A stretch of 64,000 nucleotides of DNA from Rosistilla oblonga (GCF_007751715.1 NZ_CP036292.1:2604001-2668000), one strand, 5' to 3'. Positions 1-10,067 are shown, counted from the stretch's first letter. Notes: generated from the letters alone by a model not told the origin. Made by a program: numbers and translations.

Positions 1-1
1 A

Positions 2-2410
2 CCAGCGTCCAGCACCGCCCCGGGGACGATCATCCGTCTGTCCGATGTGGCTCGCGTGGAGTTGGGGAGCGAAGAACCGACAGCGACAGCGCTCTATCGC
101 GGTGAGAAAGCGATTTATGTGAGCGTTTGGCCACTGCCCGGCAGCAACGAGATCGAAGTCGCGACGCGGTTGCGGGCGGCGATGGCTGATCTACAACCCG
201 ATCTGCCGACGCACGTCGACATGCAACTGGCGTACGACGGCACCAAGTTCATGACGAAATCGTTGTCGGAGATCTCCAAGACGCTCACCGAAACGATTCT
301 GATCGTCGGCTTTGTCGTCTTCCTGTTCATGGGCTCGGTCCGAACCGCGATCGTTCCCTTGGTCGCGATGCCGGTCTCGCTGGTCGGTGCGGCGATCGTG
401 ATGTATCTGATGGGATTCTCGTTGAACCTGCTGACTCTGCTGGCGATCGTGTTGGCCGTTGGTCTGGTTGTCGACGATGCGATTGTTGTCGTCGAAAACG
501 TGCAGCGCCACCTGCAGGAAGGGAACGACAAAATCAAAGCCGCGCTGATGGGATCGCGCGAATTGGTCGGTCCGATTTTGGCGATGACGATCACGCTGGC
601 GACCGTTTACGCACCGATCGGTTTTCAGGGAGGGCTGACCGGGATGCTGTTCCGCGAGTTCGCCTTTACCTTGGCCGCGGCGGTTGTCGTTTCCGGGATC
701 GTGGCGGTGACGCTGTCGCCGATCATGAGCGCCTATCTGGTTCCTTCGGGAGGTCGCGAGGGAGCGATGACTCGTTTCGTGAACCGCATGTTTGCAGCGG
801 TTCGCGATTTCTATGGCAAGCTGTTGGGCGGAGTCTTGCAGCTGCGTTGGTCGATCGCTTTGGCGACGCTGTTGGCCGGTGCGGCGGCGGTTCCGTTGTA
901 CATGTTCTCTCCGAAAGAACTCGCGCCGGTCGAAGACGAAGGGGCTGTTGCGGTGATGCTGACGGCCGCTCCCGATTCTACGCTCGCTTCGTCGACGCGG
1001 TGGACTCAGCAATTGTCCGACGGTTTTCAGGGGATCGAAGAGACCGATTACATGTGGGCTGTCGTCACGGCGAGTGGCGGGTTTGGCGGTTTGATCACCA
1101 AGGATTGGGACGACCGCCAGCGGAATACTCAAGCGATGTTGCCCGAGGTGTTTGGTGCGGCGTCGCAGAGTGCTGGGCTGGAAGCGTTTCCAGTCCTGGT
1201 GCCTCCGTTGCCCGGAGCCGGAAATTTCGATGTCGAATTGGTGCTCAAGAGCGATCTGCCGGTCTCGCGGCAGCGCGAATTGGCTGAAGAAATTGTGAAA
1301 CGTGGCCGCGAAGCGAACATGTTTATGTTTGTCGACGCCGATTTGAAAGTCGATCTGCCGCAGGCGCGAGTGATCGTCGACCGGGAACGGCTGGCTGATC
1401 TTGGGCTAGACCAAGCCGCGGTTGGCCGCGAGCTTGGCGTTTTGCTGGGCGGTGGTTACGTCAACCGCTTCAATTATTTCAACCGCTCGTATCGAGTGAT
1501 TCCACAGCTGGAGGCCGCCGATCGACAATCGACCGGCGCGCTGATGGACCTTCGCGTCCGTGGCCCTTCGGGAGAACTGATCCCCGTTTCGACATTTGCT
1601 TCGATCGAACCCGAGACCGCCCCGCGGACGCTCAGCCGATTCCAGCAGCAGAGTTCGTTTAAGGTCTTCGCCGCAGTCTATCCCGGCGTGACTAAAGAAC
1701 AGGGGCTGACGACGCTGGAGAATATCGCCACCGATGTTGTCGGCGGATCGATGACGCTCGATTACGCGGGCGAATCGCGGCAGATTCGCCACGAAGGCGG
1801 CTCGCTGGCGGTCACGCTCGGCTTCGCGCTGCTGCTGATCTATCTCGTCCTTGCGGCTCAGTTTAAATCGTTCCGCGACCCGTTGATCGTATTGTTGGGG
1901 TCGGTGCCGTTGGCGATGACTGGAGTTCTGACGTTAACCTGTTTGGACTTCACCACGATCAATATCTATTCGCAAGTCGGGCTGATCACGCTTGTCGGGT
2001 TGGTTGCCAAGAACGGGATCCTGATCGTCGAGTTTGCCAACGCGTGTCAGGAGAGTGGAATGAGCAAGCGGGCGGCGATTCTCGAAGCGTCGCAAACGCG
2101 TTTGCGTCCGGTGTTGATGACATCGGCGGCGACGATTCTGGGACACCTGCCACTGGTCTTTGTGACCGGCGCGGGAGCTCAGGCTCGTAACAGCATCGGG
2201 ATCGTGTTGGTCGCCGGAATGGCGGTGGGAACGATCTTTACGTTGTTTGTCGTCCCCGCTCTCTATCTGATTTTGGCAGCGGCGCATCGCCACGATACCA
2301 GCGAATTCGAACGCATCGAACAATCGTTGCAGTCGCCTTCGCATGCCAATGTCGGTTTGGAACAGCGTGAGCTGAACGCCAGCCAGCAGGATCAGCCGAG
2401 TTTGGCGTGA
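2..2410 (+). CDS. RND efflux pump inner-membrane subunit (HAE1/AcrB family), 5' truncated
   Basis: This is the C-terminal ~800 residues of a resistance-nodulation-division permease; the frame is open from base 2 and the start lies before the window. Such pumps use the proton gradient to export drugs or other hydrophobic compounds from the inner membrane and periplasm, together with a membrane-fusion protein and an outer-membrane channel. Visible hallmarks are the TM4 proton-relay motif VVDDAIVVVEN, with both aspartates, and the TM10 motif VAKNGILIVEFA, with the relay lysine. Between the two membrane blocks lies a large periplasmic porter domain. The TGA at 2408-2410 is preceded by a short Gln/Ser-rich tail. 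The adaptor gene is presumably upstream, outside the window. The family is certain; the substrate is unknown. Confidence 0.95.
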   Translation, partial: PASSTAPGTIIRLSDVARVELGSEEPTATALYRGEKAIYVSVWPLPGSNEIEVATRLRAAMADLQPDLPTHVDMQLAYDGTKFMTKSLSEISKTLTETILIVGFVVFLFMGSVRTAIVPLVAMPVSLVGAAIVMYLMGFSLNLLTLLAIVLAVGLVVDDAIVVVENVQRHLQEGNDKIKAALMGSRELVGPILAMTITLATVYAPIGFQGGLTGMLFREFAFTLAAAVVVSGIVAVTLSPIMSAYLVPSGGREGAMTRFVNRMFAAVRDFYGKLLGGVLQLRWSIALATLLAGAAAVPLYMFSPKELAPVEDEGAVAVMLTAAPDSTLASSTRWTQQLSDGFQGIEETDYMWAVVTASGGFGGLITKDWDDRQRNTQAMLPEVFGAASQSAGLEAFPVLVPPLPGAGNFDVELVLKSDLPVSRQRELAEEIVKRGREANMFMFVDADLKVDLPQARVIVDRERLADLGLDQAAVGRELGVLLGGGYVNRFNYFNRSYRVIPQLEAADRQSTGALMDLRVRGPSGELIPVSTFASIEPETAPRTLSRFQQQSSFKVFAAVYPGVTKEQGLTTLENIATDVVGGSMTLDYAGESRQIRHEGGSLAVTLGFALLLIYLVLAAQFKSFRDPLIVLLGSVPLAMTGVLTLTCLDFTTINIYSQVGLITLVGLVAKNGILIVEFANACQESGMSKRAAILEASQTRLRPVLMTSAATILGHLPLVFVTGAGAQARNSIGIVLVAGMAVGTIFTLFVVPALYLILAAAHRHDTSEFERIEQSLQSPSHANVGLEQRELNASQQDQPSLA

Positions 2411-2650
2411 TCCGTTTCCGTCGCTGAAGTTTGCGTTTCAAAGTCCGATCGCAGGTTGCCAACGCCGCAGCCTGCGATCGATCTGACGCTGCCGCCGCCG
2501 AGCATTTGGGGCGGCCAGCGTCGTCATGGGAGAGGTGTCGCGGGGCCCGCAAGCTTTCTTTTGCCATCGGCCGGTTTAGGGGTGTACAATCGTGGCTCGG
2601 TTCCATCGACCGATTTCACTCCTGCTACCACTCGCCCCCACGAGTTCTTC

Positions 2651-5600
2651 ATGATTCGCCTGTCGTTTGCTCTTTTGTTGCTGACGTTACCCGCCACCGA
2701 TTTGATCTCAGCCGATCCGCCCACCGTTGTCAGTTGGGAGACGCACCAGTTGTCGACGCAGTTCTTCAGCGAAGGAGCGACGGTCGGCGATTTCAATCGC
2801 GATGGCATCGCCGATGTCGCATCGGGACCCTTCTGGTACGAAGGGCCTGACTTCAAAGCACCACATCGGTTTTACGCCCAAGACGCCTTCGATCCCCATG
2901 GCTATTCGAACAACTTCTTCGCTTATACCGACGACTTCAACAACGACGGTTGGGACGACATCCTGATCTTTGGCTTTCCCGGCAAAGATGCGTCGTGGTT
3001 TGAAAACCCGAAGGGGCAGGATCGATTTTGGCCGCGTCACAAAGTGTTGGACGTCGTCGAAAACGAATCGCCAACGTTCGCCGATCTGACCGGCGATGGA
3101 TCTCGCGAGATCGTTTGCAGTTCGGGAGGCTTCTTCGGTTATGCCGAGATCAACCGCGACGATCCGACAGCGCCGTGGAAGTTCCATAAGATCAGCGACC
3201 AATCGGCGGGCGGCCGGTTTACGCACGGTTTGGGCGTTGGCGACGTCGACGGCGATGGGCGGATGGATCTGTTGGAGAAGAGTGGATGGTGGCAGCAACC
3301 GGCATCGCTCGACGGAGATCCCGTTTGGAAAAAGCATCCCTTTGAATTTGCCCCCGGCCGCGGCAGCGCTCAGATGTTTGCATACGACGTCGACGGCGAT
3401 GGCGATCAGGACGTGATCACTTCGTTGGACGCTCACGGATATGGACTGGTCTGGTATGAACAGCTCGACAGCGCCGCCGGTGGAACCGCTTCGCCGTCAT
3501 TCGAGAAGCATACGATCCTCGGCTCCAAGACGAGCGAAAGTCCGTTTGGAGTCCTCTTTTCACAGCTGCATGCTATCGATTTGGTCGACGTCAATGGCGA
3601 TGGACTCAAGGATATCGTGACCGGAAAACGCTGGTGGGCTCATGGTCCGCGAGGCGATGCCGCACCCAACGATCCGGCGGTTCTGTATTGGTTCGAACTG
3701 ACGCGCCCCGGCGGCGACGATGGCGATGTCGTCTGGGTGCCTCACCAAATCGATGATGCTTCGGGAGTGGGGACCGATGTCCGCGTCGCCGATCTCAACG
3801 GCGACGACGCTGTCGATGTGATCGTCGGGAACAAAATGGGGACGTTCGTCAGCCTGCAACGACGCGAGTCGACCGATGCGGCGACGCAGGCTCGCCAACA
3901 ACCGCGACCGCTGTCGATGAATGCGCGCAGCGCTAGCGATGGCCTGCCGACTAACGAAGGGCTGTCGCCCGCTGATGCCGCGGCGGCGATGACGGTTCCC
4001 GAAGGCTTCCGCGTGCAATTGGCGGCCGGTGAGCCGATGGTGCATCAACCGATCGCGATGACCTTCGATGCTCGCGGCCGATTGTGGATCGCCGAAGCCC
4101 ACACCTATCCGGTCCGCGCCGCCGAAGGGGAGGGGAAAGACAAGATCATCATCCTCGAAGACATCGACGGGGACGGCGTCTTCGACAAACGGAAGATCTT
4201 CGCCGAGGGGCTGAACCTGGTCAGCGGGATGGAGGTCGGATTTGGCGGCGTGTGGGTTGGTGCCGCTCCTTACTTGATGTTCATTCCCGATCGCGATGGC
4301 GACGACAAACCCGATTCGGAGCCACAGATTCTCTTGGACGGCTTTGGATATCAAGACACGCACGAGACGCTCAACGCCTTCATCTGGGGCCCCGAAGGCT
4401 GGCTGTACGGATGCCACGGTGTCTTCACGCATTCGAAGGTCGGCAAACCGGGGACTCCCGAAGATCAGCGGACGCCGATGAATTGTGCTGTCTGGCGATA
4501 CCATCCGACGCGGCACGAGTTCGACATCTTCGCTCGTGGCACCAGCAATCCTTGGGGCGTCGATTTTAATGAGCATGGTCAAGCGATGATCACCGCCTGT
4601 GTGATCCCGCATATGTTCCACATGATCCAAGGGGGCCGCTACCAACGTCAGGGCGGACAACATTTTAATCCCTACGTTTACGACGACATTAAAACGATCG
4701 CCGACCACGCACATTACGCCGGCAATATTCGCGATCACGCTTGGTGGGGACGCGACGCGGCGGCGGATCAAACCGACACCAACGCTGCCGGCGGTGGGCA
4801 CGCTCACTGCGGCGCGATGATCTACCTGGCGGACAATTGGCCGGCGCAATACCGCGGTTCGATCTTCATGGCGAACATTCATGGCAATCGGATTAACAAC
4901 GACATCCTGCGACGCAACGGCAGCGGCTACATCGCCTCGCACGGCGCCGACGTGCTGTTTGCCAACGACCGTTGGTTCCGCGCCATCAACATGAAATACG
5001 GCCCCGACGGCAGCGTTTATCTGATCGATTGGTACGACAAAAACGCTTGCCATCGCCGCGACATCGAGGTTTGGGATCGTACCAACGGCCGCGTTTATCG
5101 CGTCGCGTTTGGTGGCACCGATCTTCCCCGACCGACCTTTCACGACGCGTCGCTGCAGGAATTGGCGACAGCGCACCGCAGCACCAATGAACACCATGTC
5201 CGCACCTCGCGGCGGTTGCTGCAAGAAAGGTTCGCCGCTGACGCGGGGTTGGCGAGTTCTCCTGAGGGAGCGAAGGCGATCGGGCTGTTGCGTGAACAAG
5301 CGTTTGGCAGCGACAGTGTCGAGGACCGGTTGCGAGCGATCTGGACGTTGCATGCGGTGCAGCAGTTGACCGAAGCGGACACGATCGCGTTGTTGGACGA
5401 GCGTGGCCATCGATCGGAATACCTCCGCGGTTGGGCGATCCAGTTGGCGCTGGAGGACTTGGAAGTCAGCGATTCGCTGTTGCAGCGTTTCAGCGAAATG
5501 GCACGCGGCGAGCAATCGGCGTTGGTGCGTCTGTATCTCGCATCGGCGCTGCAGCGTCTTCCATTGCAGCAGCGTTGGGAGATCGCGGCGGGACTGGTTT

Positions 5601-7363
5601 CGCACGGCGAGGATGCGCAGGATCACAATCTGCCCAATCTGATCTGGTACGGGATCGAACCGTTGGTGCCAAACGATACGACGCGGGCGCTGGCGTTGGC
5701 GAAGGAGACGCGGATTCCCAAGGTCCGGCAATTCATCTATCGCCGTGCCGCTGCGGATGTCGATAGCATCGGTCCGCTGTTGGCTGAGCTGGGAAAAACG
5801 GACGACAAGGCGATGCAAGGGACGATCCTGAACGAAGTCGTTGCAGCGATCAAGTCGCAGGGACGGCTGAAGATGCCCCCGGGTTGGCCCGCCGTTTACG
5901 CAAAGTTGTCGGCGAGCGAAGACGCCAAGATTCGAGAGCAAGCGCAGCTGATCACGGTCAAATTCGGCGACGTGTCGATCTTCCCAGTGCTCCGCGAAAT
6001 CGCAGCGAATCCAAAAGCTTCGCTCCCACAGCGAACGAGCGCGTTGGACGCTTTGCTGACGGGAAAAGATCAGGCGTTGGTGCCGACGCTTGTCGGTTTG
6101 CTGGACGATCAAGCGCTGCGAGGCAAAGCGATTCGCGGGCTGGCGCGGTACAGCGATGACACGATCGCTGACGAACTGTTGCAACGCTATCCCGCCTTGG
6201 ATTCCGATTTGCGGAGCGACGCGGTTGCGACGTTGGCTGCTCGAACCGCTTGGGCGGATCGTTTGATCGACGCAGTCGCCGCGGGGAAGGTCGATCGACA
6301 AGAGCTTTCGGCGGCGACGATCCATCAGATCCAATTGCTCAGCGACGCCAAGCTGTTGGAAAAAGTGCAGCAGACCTGGGGGACGATCCGGTCGATGTCG
6401 GCTGATAAGAAGCAGCACATCGCGGCTTGGAAAAAGCGGCTGACGCCGGAGGTTTTGAGCAAAGCGGATCGCTCGCATGGACGCCTGGTCTATGACAATA
6501 CGTGCGGCAAATGCCATCGATTGTTCGGATCGGGAGGCCAGATCGGTCCCGACATCACCGGCAGCAATCGAGCCGACTTGGACTACACGCTGTTAAACAT
6601 CTTGGATCCCAATGCCTTGGTCGGCCGCGATTATCAAACCACGATGGTCGTGACCTTGGACGGGCGAGTGATCAACGGGCTGCTGAAAGAAGAGAACGAA
6701 AGCGCTATCGTGTTGCAGACCGCCAACGAACGCTTGGTGATCGACCGCGATGATATCGACACGCGTCAGCTGGCTGAAACATCGATGATGCCCGAGGGGC
6801 AGTTGGATCAGATGAAGCCGGACGAAGCCCGCGACCTGATCGCTTATCTGGCCAGTGCCACTCAAGTTCCTCTGCCCGGTGAAGGGCCGTTTCTGGATGA
6901 GAAGACGGGCCGCGTTGCGGGTGCGATGGAAGGGGAATCGCTGCGTGTGATCGAGAAGTCGGCGGGAACCACACGTGGCCAGCAGATGGGAGCATTTAAA
7001 GCGGATCGCTGGAGCGGCAACGATCACTTGTGGTGGACTGGCGCGAAACCGGGGGATACGCTGACGCTGAACCTGCCGGTTGAAAAAGCGGGAGAATACG
7101 ACGTGTTTGTCGCGATGACCAAGGCCCGCGACTATGCGATCGTCGACTTTGCCGTCAACGCCGCGGCGGTTCCTGGCAAGCACGACCTCTATCACGGGAA
7201 CAACGTGATTTCGACCGGCCCGGTTTCCCTGGGTAGACACCGTTTGAATCAGGGGGACAATACGTTGCAGGTGTCGATTGTGGGATCACATCCCGACGCG
7301 GTGAAAGGTTTTATGTTCGGATTGGATTATGTCTATCTGAGCGACAAAGAGATTTCGGAATAG
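2651..7363 (+). CDS. Secreted FG-GAP / PVC-type dehydrogenase / HEAT / cytochrome c fusion protein
   Basis: A 1570-residue exported protein. The ATG at 2651 is chosen because it opens a clear signal peptide (MIRLSFALLLLTLPATDLIS); the frame is open further upstream, but that extension looks non-coding. In order: VCBS/FG-GAP-like repeats with Asp-rich loops such as DFNRDG, DGDG and DVNGDG (about residues 30-420); the planctomycete 'membrane-bound dehydrogenase' beta-propeller domain starting near PEGFRVQLAAGEP (about 450-830); alpha-helical HEAT-like repeats (about 850-1260); a PVC-type heme-binding domain with CGKCH at residues 1285-1289; and a C-terminal carbohydrate-binding-like beta domain. 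These domain families are typical of planctomycete sugar oxidation and polysaccharide degradation outside the cytoplasm. The substrate is unknown. The domain assignment is strong; the catalytic reaction is inferred. Confidence 0.9.
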   Translation: MIRLSFALLLLTLPATDLISADPPTVVSWETHQLSTQFFSEGATVGDFNRDGIADVASGPFWYEGPDFKAPHRFYAQDAFDPHGYSNNFFAYTDDFNNDGWDDILIFGFPGKDASWFENPKGQDRFWPRHKVLDVVENESPTFADLTGDGSREIVCSSGGFFGYAEINRDDPTAPWKFHKISDQSAGGRFTHGLGVGDVDGDGRMDLLEKSGWWQQPASLDGDPVWKKHPFEFAPGRGSAQMFAYDVDGDGDQDVITSLDAHGYGLVWYEQLDSAAGGTASPSFEKHTILGSKTSESPFGVLFSQLHAIDLVDVNGDGLKDIVTGKRWWAHGPRGDAAPNDPAVLYWFELTRPGGDDGDVVWVPHQIDDASGVGTDVRVADLNGDDAVDVIVGNKMGTFVSLQRRESTDAATQARQQPRPLSMNARSASDGLPTNEGLSPADAAAAMTVPEGFRVQLAAGEPMVHQPIAMTFDARGRLWIAEAHTYPVRAAEGEGKDKIIILEDIDGDGVFDKRKIFAEGLNLVSGMEVGFGGVWVGAAPYLMFIPDRDGDDKPDSEPQILLDGFGYQDTHETLNAFIWGPEGWLYGCHGVFTHSKVGKPGTPEDQRTPMNCAVWRYHPTRHEFDIFARGTSNPWGVDFNEHGQAMITACVIPHMFHMIQGGRYQRQGGQHFNPYVYDDIKTIADHAHYAGNIRDHAWWGRDAAADQTDTNAAGGGHAHCGAMIYLADNWPAQYRGSIFMANIHGNRINNDILRRNGSGYIASHGADVLFANDRWFRAINMKYGPDGSVYLIDWYDKNACHRRDIEVWDRTNGRVYRVAFGGTDLPRPTFHDASLQELATAHRSTNEHHVRTSRRLLQERFAADAGLASSPEGAKAIGLLREQAFGSDSVEDRLRAIWTLHAVQQLTEADTIALLDERGHRSEYLRGWAIQLALEDLEVSDSLLQRFSEMARGEQSALVRLYLASALQRLPLQQRWEIAAGLVSHGEDAQDHNLPNLIWYGIEPLVPNDTTRALALAKETRIPKVRQFIYRRAAADVDSIGPLLAELGKTDDKAMQGTILNEVVAAIKSQGRLKMPPGWPAVYAKLSASEDAKIREQAQLITVKFGDVSIFPVLREIAANPKASLPQRTSALDALLTGKDQALVPTLVGLLDDQALRGKAIRGLARYSDDTIADELLQRYPALDSDLRSDAVATLAARTAWADRLIDAVAAGKVDRQELSAATIHQIQLLSDAKLLEKVQQTWGTIRSMSADKKQHIAAWKKRLTPEVLSKADRSHGRLVYDNTCGKCHRLFGSGGQIGPDITGSNRADLDYTLLNILDPNALVGRDYQTTMVVTLDGRVINGLLKEENESAIVLQTANERLVIDRDDIDTRQLAETSMMPEGQLDQMKPDEARDLIAYLASATQVPLPGEGPFLDEKTGRVAGAMEGESLRVIEKSAGTTRGQQMGAFKADRWSGNDHLWWTGAKPGDTLTLNLPVEKAGEYDVFVAMTKARDYAIVDFAVNAAAVPGKHDLYHGNNVISTGPVSLGRHRLNQGDNTLQVSIVGSHPDAVKGFMFGLDYVYLSDKEISE

Positions 7364-7381
7364 TCCGCGCGGAGAACTCGC

Positions 7382-8104
7382 TTGACGCCATCGGTTTTGA
7401 ATCGCCCCGCCAACCAAGTCGATCACAATCAAGTGGCTTGGATTCGCAAGCTGGAAGCCCGCGCGTCGGCGCGTTACGCCTGGCACTACGAACCGGTCAT
7501 GGCCGCGGGCAAGCGACGTCGGTTTGCCTCGGCAACCTGTCCCGACGATCTCCTTGTTGCTGCGACTAAGCGACAGGAAGCGGGGGAACAGGGAGTCGAA
7601 GAACCGTTTTGGGCGACGGTTTGGCAGGCAGCGGTGGGACTCGATTGGTTCATCGAAACGTTTGATCTGCCTGGCCGCCAGGTGCTTGAACTGGGAGCCG
7701 GAACGGGCCGTGCTGGCCTGGCGGCGGCGCTCCGCGGTGCGGAGGTGACGATCACCGACGGGATGACCGATCCGCTGTTGCTGGCTCAGCTGTCGACTTG
7801 GGATCTGCCCAATTGCCACGTCCGCCGCTTGCGATGGGGCGAAGAGCAATTGGACCGCAAGTTTTCATTGATCCTCGGTTCCGACGTGACCTACAACCGC
7901 AAGTTCTGGACGGAGTTGGAAGTTGCGATGCGGCAACATCTGGAGCCCGGCGGAGTGATCCTGTTTTCGGATCCCTGCCGTTTGATCGCCAATGAGTTTC
8001 GCGACTGGATCGGGCCGCGCGGCTGGTCGTACAGCGAGAGCCACGTGCCACATTGCCAAGACGCCCACCGCAGCATCCGCATCATGCAACTGCGCCTGTC
8101 CTAA
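7382..8104 (+). CDS. Class I SAM-dependent methyltransferase, METTL21/Methyltransf_16-like
   Basis: A 240-residue cytosolic methyltransferase. The SAM-binding motif I is VLELGAGTGR at residues 101-110, followed by an acidic residue after the second strand (EVTITDGMTDP) and a motif ILGSDVTYN that resembles the catalytic-site loop of the protein-lysine methyltransferase-like Methyltransf_16 group. The start is TTG at 7382, supported by GGAG at 7371-7374, seven bases upstream; the next ATG would remove the first 39 residues. The gene begins 18 bases after the upstream dehydrogenase stop, so the two may be co-transcribed. The target, whether a protein lysine or a small molecule, cannot be read from the sequence. 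Confidence 0.85.
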   Translation: MTPSVLNRPANQVDHNQVAWIRKLEARASARYAWHYEPVMAAGKRRRFASATCPDDLLVAATKRQEAGEQGVEEPFWATVWQAAVGLDWFIETFDLPGRQVLELGAGTGRAGLAAALRGAEVTITDGMTDPLLLAQLSTWDLPNCHVRRLRWGEEQLDRKFSLILGSDVTYNRKFWTELEVAMRQHLEPGGVILFSDPCRLIANEFRDWIGPRGWSYSESHVPHCQDAHRSIRIMQLRLS

Positions 8105-8175
8105 CAACGCACCGACCCTGACGCGCTGGAGTCAAGGCTTCAGCCGATCGACACGCGCAGGGCGACGCCCCCGTC

Positions 8176-8755
8176 GTTTAACCGCGTGCCCATCGGGCCG
8201 CGCGTTTCGAGAGTTCGATACTGACGCGCGGGGCGTTGCCACCGCGGTTAAACGATTGTGTCGGCGTGCGAACTCGTTTAACCGCGTGCCCATCGGGCCG
8301 CGCGTTTTTGGAGCGAGACTCGGACGCGCGGGGCGTTGCCACCGCGATTAAACGATTGTGTCGGCGTGCGAATTCGATTAACCGCGTGCCCATCGGGCCG
8401 CGCGTTTCGAGAGTTCGATACGGCCGCGCGGGGCGTTGCCGCCGCGGTTAAACGATTGTGTTGGCGTGCGAACTCGTTTAACCGCGTGCCCATCGGGCCG
8501 CGCGTTTCGAGAGTTCGATACTGACGCGCGGGGCGTTGCCGCCGCGGTTAAACGATTGTGCCGGCGTGCGAATTCGTTTAACCGCGTGCCCATCGGGCCG
8601 CGCGTTTCGAGAGTTCGATACGGACGCGCGGGGCGTTGCCACCGTGGTTAAACGATTGTGTCGGCGTGCGAACTCGTTTAACCGCGTGCCCATCGGGCCG
8701 CGCGCTTCGAGAGTTCGATAGGGCCGCGCGGGGCGTTGCCACCGCGGTTGAACGA
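8176..8755. repeat. Tandem array of six 100-bp palindromic units
   Basis: Six copies of a unit recur with an exact 100-base period; the core accgcgtgcccatcgggccg starts at 8181, 8281, 8381, 8481, 8581 and 8681. Each unit has arms GTTTAACCGCG and CGCGGTTAAAC (GTTGAAC in the last copy) around CGCGCG-rich blocks, so each can fold into a long hairpin. Copies differ by a few substitutions and no indels are evident. It fills the junction between the convergent methyltransferase and aminotransferase genes. The same family recurs singly or doubled at 11676-11747, 30106-30286 and, degenerate, near 53418-53560. Because 100 is not a multiple of three, the short ORFs it creates on both strands are artefacts. 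Confidence 0.95.
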
Positions 8756-8769
8756 TCGGGATCGTACTT

Positions 8770-9945
8770 TCACACCAGCAGCTTCGGCAGCAGATCGGCT
8801 AGGCGATCGATCTGCTCGACGTCGTTGTAGGCTTGCAACGAAACTCGCATCAGACGCGTGTCGGGTTTGGGGCCGGGATAGATCGGGAATTCGAAGCCGT
8901 GTTGATCGCGGAGAATTTTTTGCAGCGGAGCGTCCGAGATGGGCAGCGGCAACGCGACCAAGCTGCCGAGCATCGCATCGGGAGCTGGCGGTTCGATGTC
9001 GAGCGCCGCACACAATCGATCGCGCGACTGCAATGCCATGCGATGGTTCGACTGCATCAGTTCCGCGATCCCGCCGGGAAACAGCGAGTCGAGGAACTCG
9101 ATCGCGGCGGGAACCGCCAACAACGGCGAGGGATCAAACGTGCCGGTCCAATCGAATTCGCTGATGAAGCGCGAGCGGCCATCGATCGCACGGTTGGCAG
9201 CATGGCTGATCACCGTCGGCCGCACCTGTGCCTGCAGCTCTGGCTTGACCCACAAAAATCCGGAGGTCTTTGGCGCGCAGAGCCATTTGTGGTGATTGGC
9301 GGTGTAATAGTCGACGCCGAGTCGCGGCAGATCGATCGCGAGCATTCCCGGTGCGTGAGCGCCGTCGACAAGCACACGCACGCCGCGTCGGCGGGCGACG
9401 TCGGCGATCGCTTCGATCGGGAAGACCAAGCCGGTCGGACTTGTAACGTGGTCGATCAAAAGCAACCGTGTGGCGTCGTCGATCGTCCGCCCGATCGCGT
9501 CAACGACTTCGTCGGGACTTGCGATCGGAAACGGGATCTCAGCCACTCGCACCTCCGCGCCGCAGCGCTCGGCGGCGTAGCGAACGGCGTTGCTGCACGC
9601 GTTGTAACCGTGATCGGTCACGACGACGTTGTCGCCCGGTTTCAGGGGGAACGATTGCACGACCGCGTTGACGCCGTCGGTGGCGTTGCGGACCCAGGCG
9701 ATGTCGCGTGCGTCGGCATTCACAAGCTGTGCGATTACTTCGCGAACACGATCCAACTTGGGCAGCAGTTCGCGTTCGGGAGCAAGGAACTCGATCGGAT
9801 CGCTTTCCATCGCGTCGCGGAATCGACGTTGGGCTTCCAGGACCACGGTCGGTGTTGCACCAAAAGAACCGTGGTTGAGGAAGTCGATCGCCGGATTCAA
9901 TTGCCAATGCTCGCGGCGATGTTGCCCGGTCGCGCTATCGTTCAT
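8770..9945 (-). CDS. PLP-dependent class V aminotransferase, isopenicillin-N-epimerase-like
   Basis: A 391-residue pyridoxal-phosphate enzyme of the class V (NifS/CefD-like) fold. The internal-aldimine lysine is K220 in TANHHKWL; the cofactor-binding aspartate and histidine are in VDGAHAPG (D194, H197). The opening motif FLNHGSFGATP is typical of isopenicillin N epimerase-like proteins, and length fits the family. The actual reaction (racemase, lyase or desulfurase) cannot be assigned; a CefD role is unlikely because no beta-lactam genes are nearby. The gene is convergent with the methyltransferase across the 100-bp repeat array and is followed upstream by palindromic repeats and an IS element, so it seems to be a single-gene unit. 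Confidence 0.9.
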   Translation of the reverse strand: MNDSATGQHRREHWQLNPAIDFLNHGSFGATPTVVLEAQRRFRDAMESDPIEFLAPERELLPKLDRVREVIAQLVNADARDIAWVRNATDGVNAVVQSFPLKPGDNVVVTDHGYNACSNAVRYAAERCGAEVRVAEIPFPIASPDEVVDAIGRTIDDATRLLLIDHVTSPTGLVFPIEAIADVARRRGVRVLVDGAHAPGMLAIDLPRLGVDYYTANHHKWLCAPKTSGFLWVKPELQAQVRPTVISHAANRAIDGRSRFISEFDWTGTFDPSPLLAVPAAIEFLDSLFPGGIAELMQSNHRMALQSRDRLCAALDIEPPAPDAMLGSLVALPLPISDAPLQKILRDQHGFEFPIYPGPKPDTRLMRVSLQAYNDVEQIDRLADLLPKLLV

Positions 9946-9987
9946 GGTGTTCCTTTCTGAATCGGTCCGAATCCAAGATGGTCGCAG

Positions 9988-10067
9988 ATGGTCGCCTTTC
10001 GCTCCGCGAAAGTGCGGACGGAAAGAAAAATCAGGGTACGCACTTTCGCGGAGCGAAAGGCGACCAT
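9988..10067. repeat. Long inverted repeat with 29-base arms
   Basis: Arms at 9988-10016 and 10039-10067 are perfect reverse complements of each other, separated by a 22-base AT-richer loop. Each arm also contains the smaller palindrome TTTCGCTCCGCGAAA. It lies upstream of the aminotransferase start (9945) and directly abuts a second palindromic element. It looks like a dispersed REP-type repeat rather than a gene or operator, but no second copy occurs in this window. Confidence 0.85.

Noticed and set aside
3560-6517. 985-residue open frame on the minus strand beneath the dehydrogenase gene
   Set aside because: It is an antisense shadow made by GC-biased codon use; it has no signal, motif or ribosome site and the plus strand gene is clear.
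8176-8755. CRISPR array
   Set aside because: The whole 100-base unit is repeated; there are no unique spacers and no cas genes in the window.
8178-8830. Series of ~71-residue ORFs on both strands containing RLTACPSGRA
   Set aside because: They arise from the 100-bp palindromic repeats, overlap one another on both strands and the period is not a multiple of three.
8770-9945. Assignment as beta-lactam isopenicillin N epimerase
   Set aside because: Only fold-level similarity is visible and no beta-lactam biosynthesis genes are nearby.
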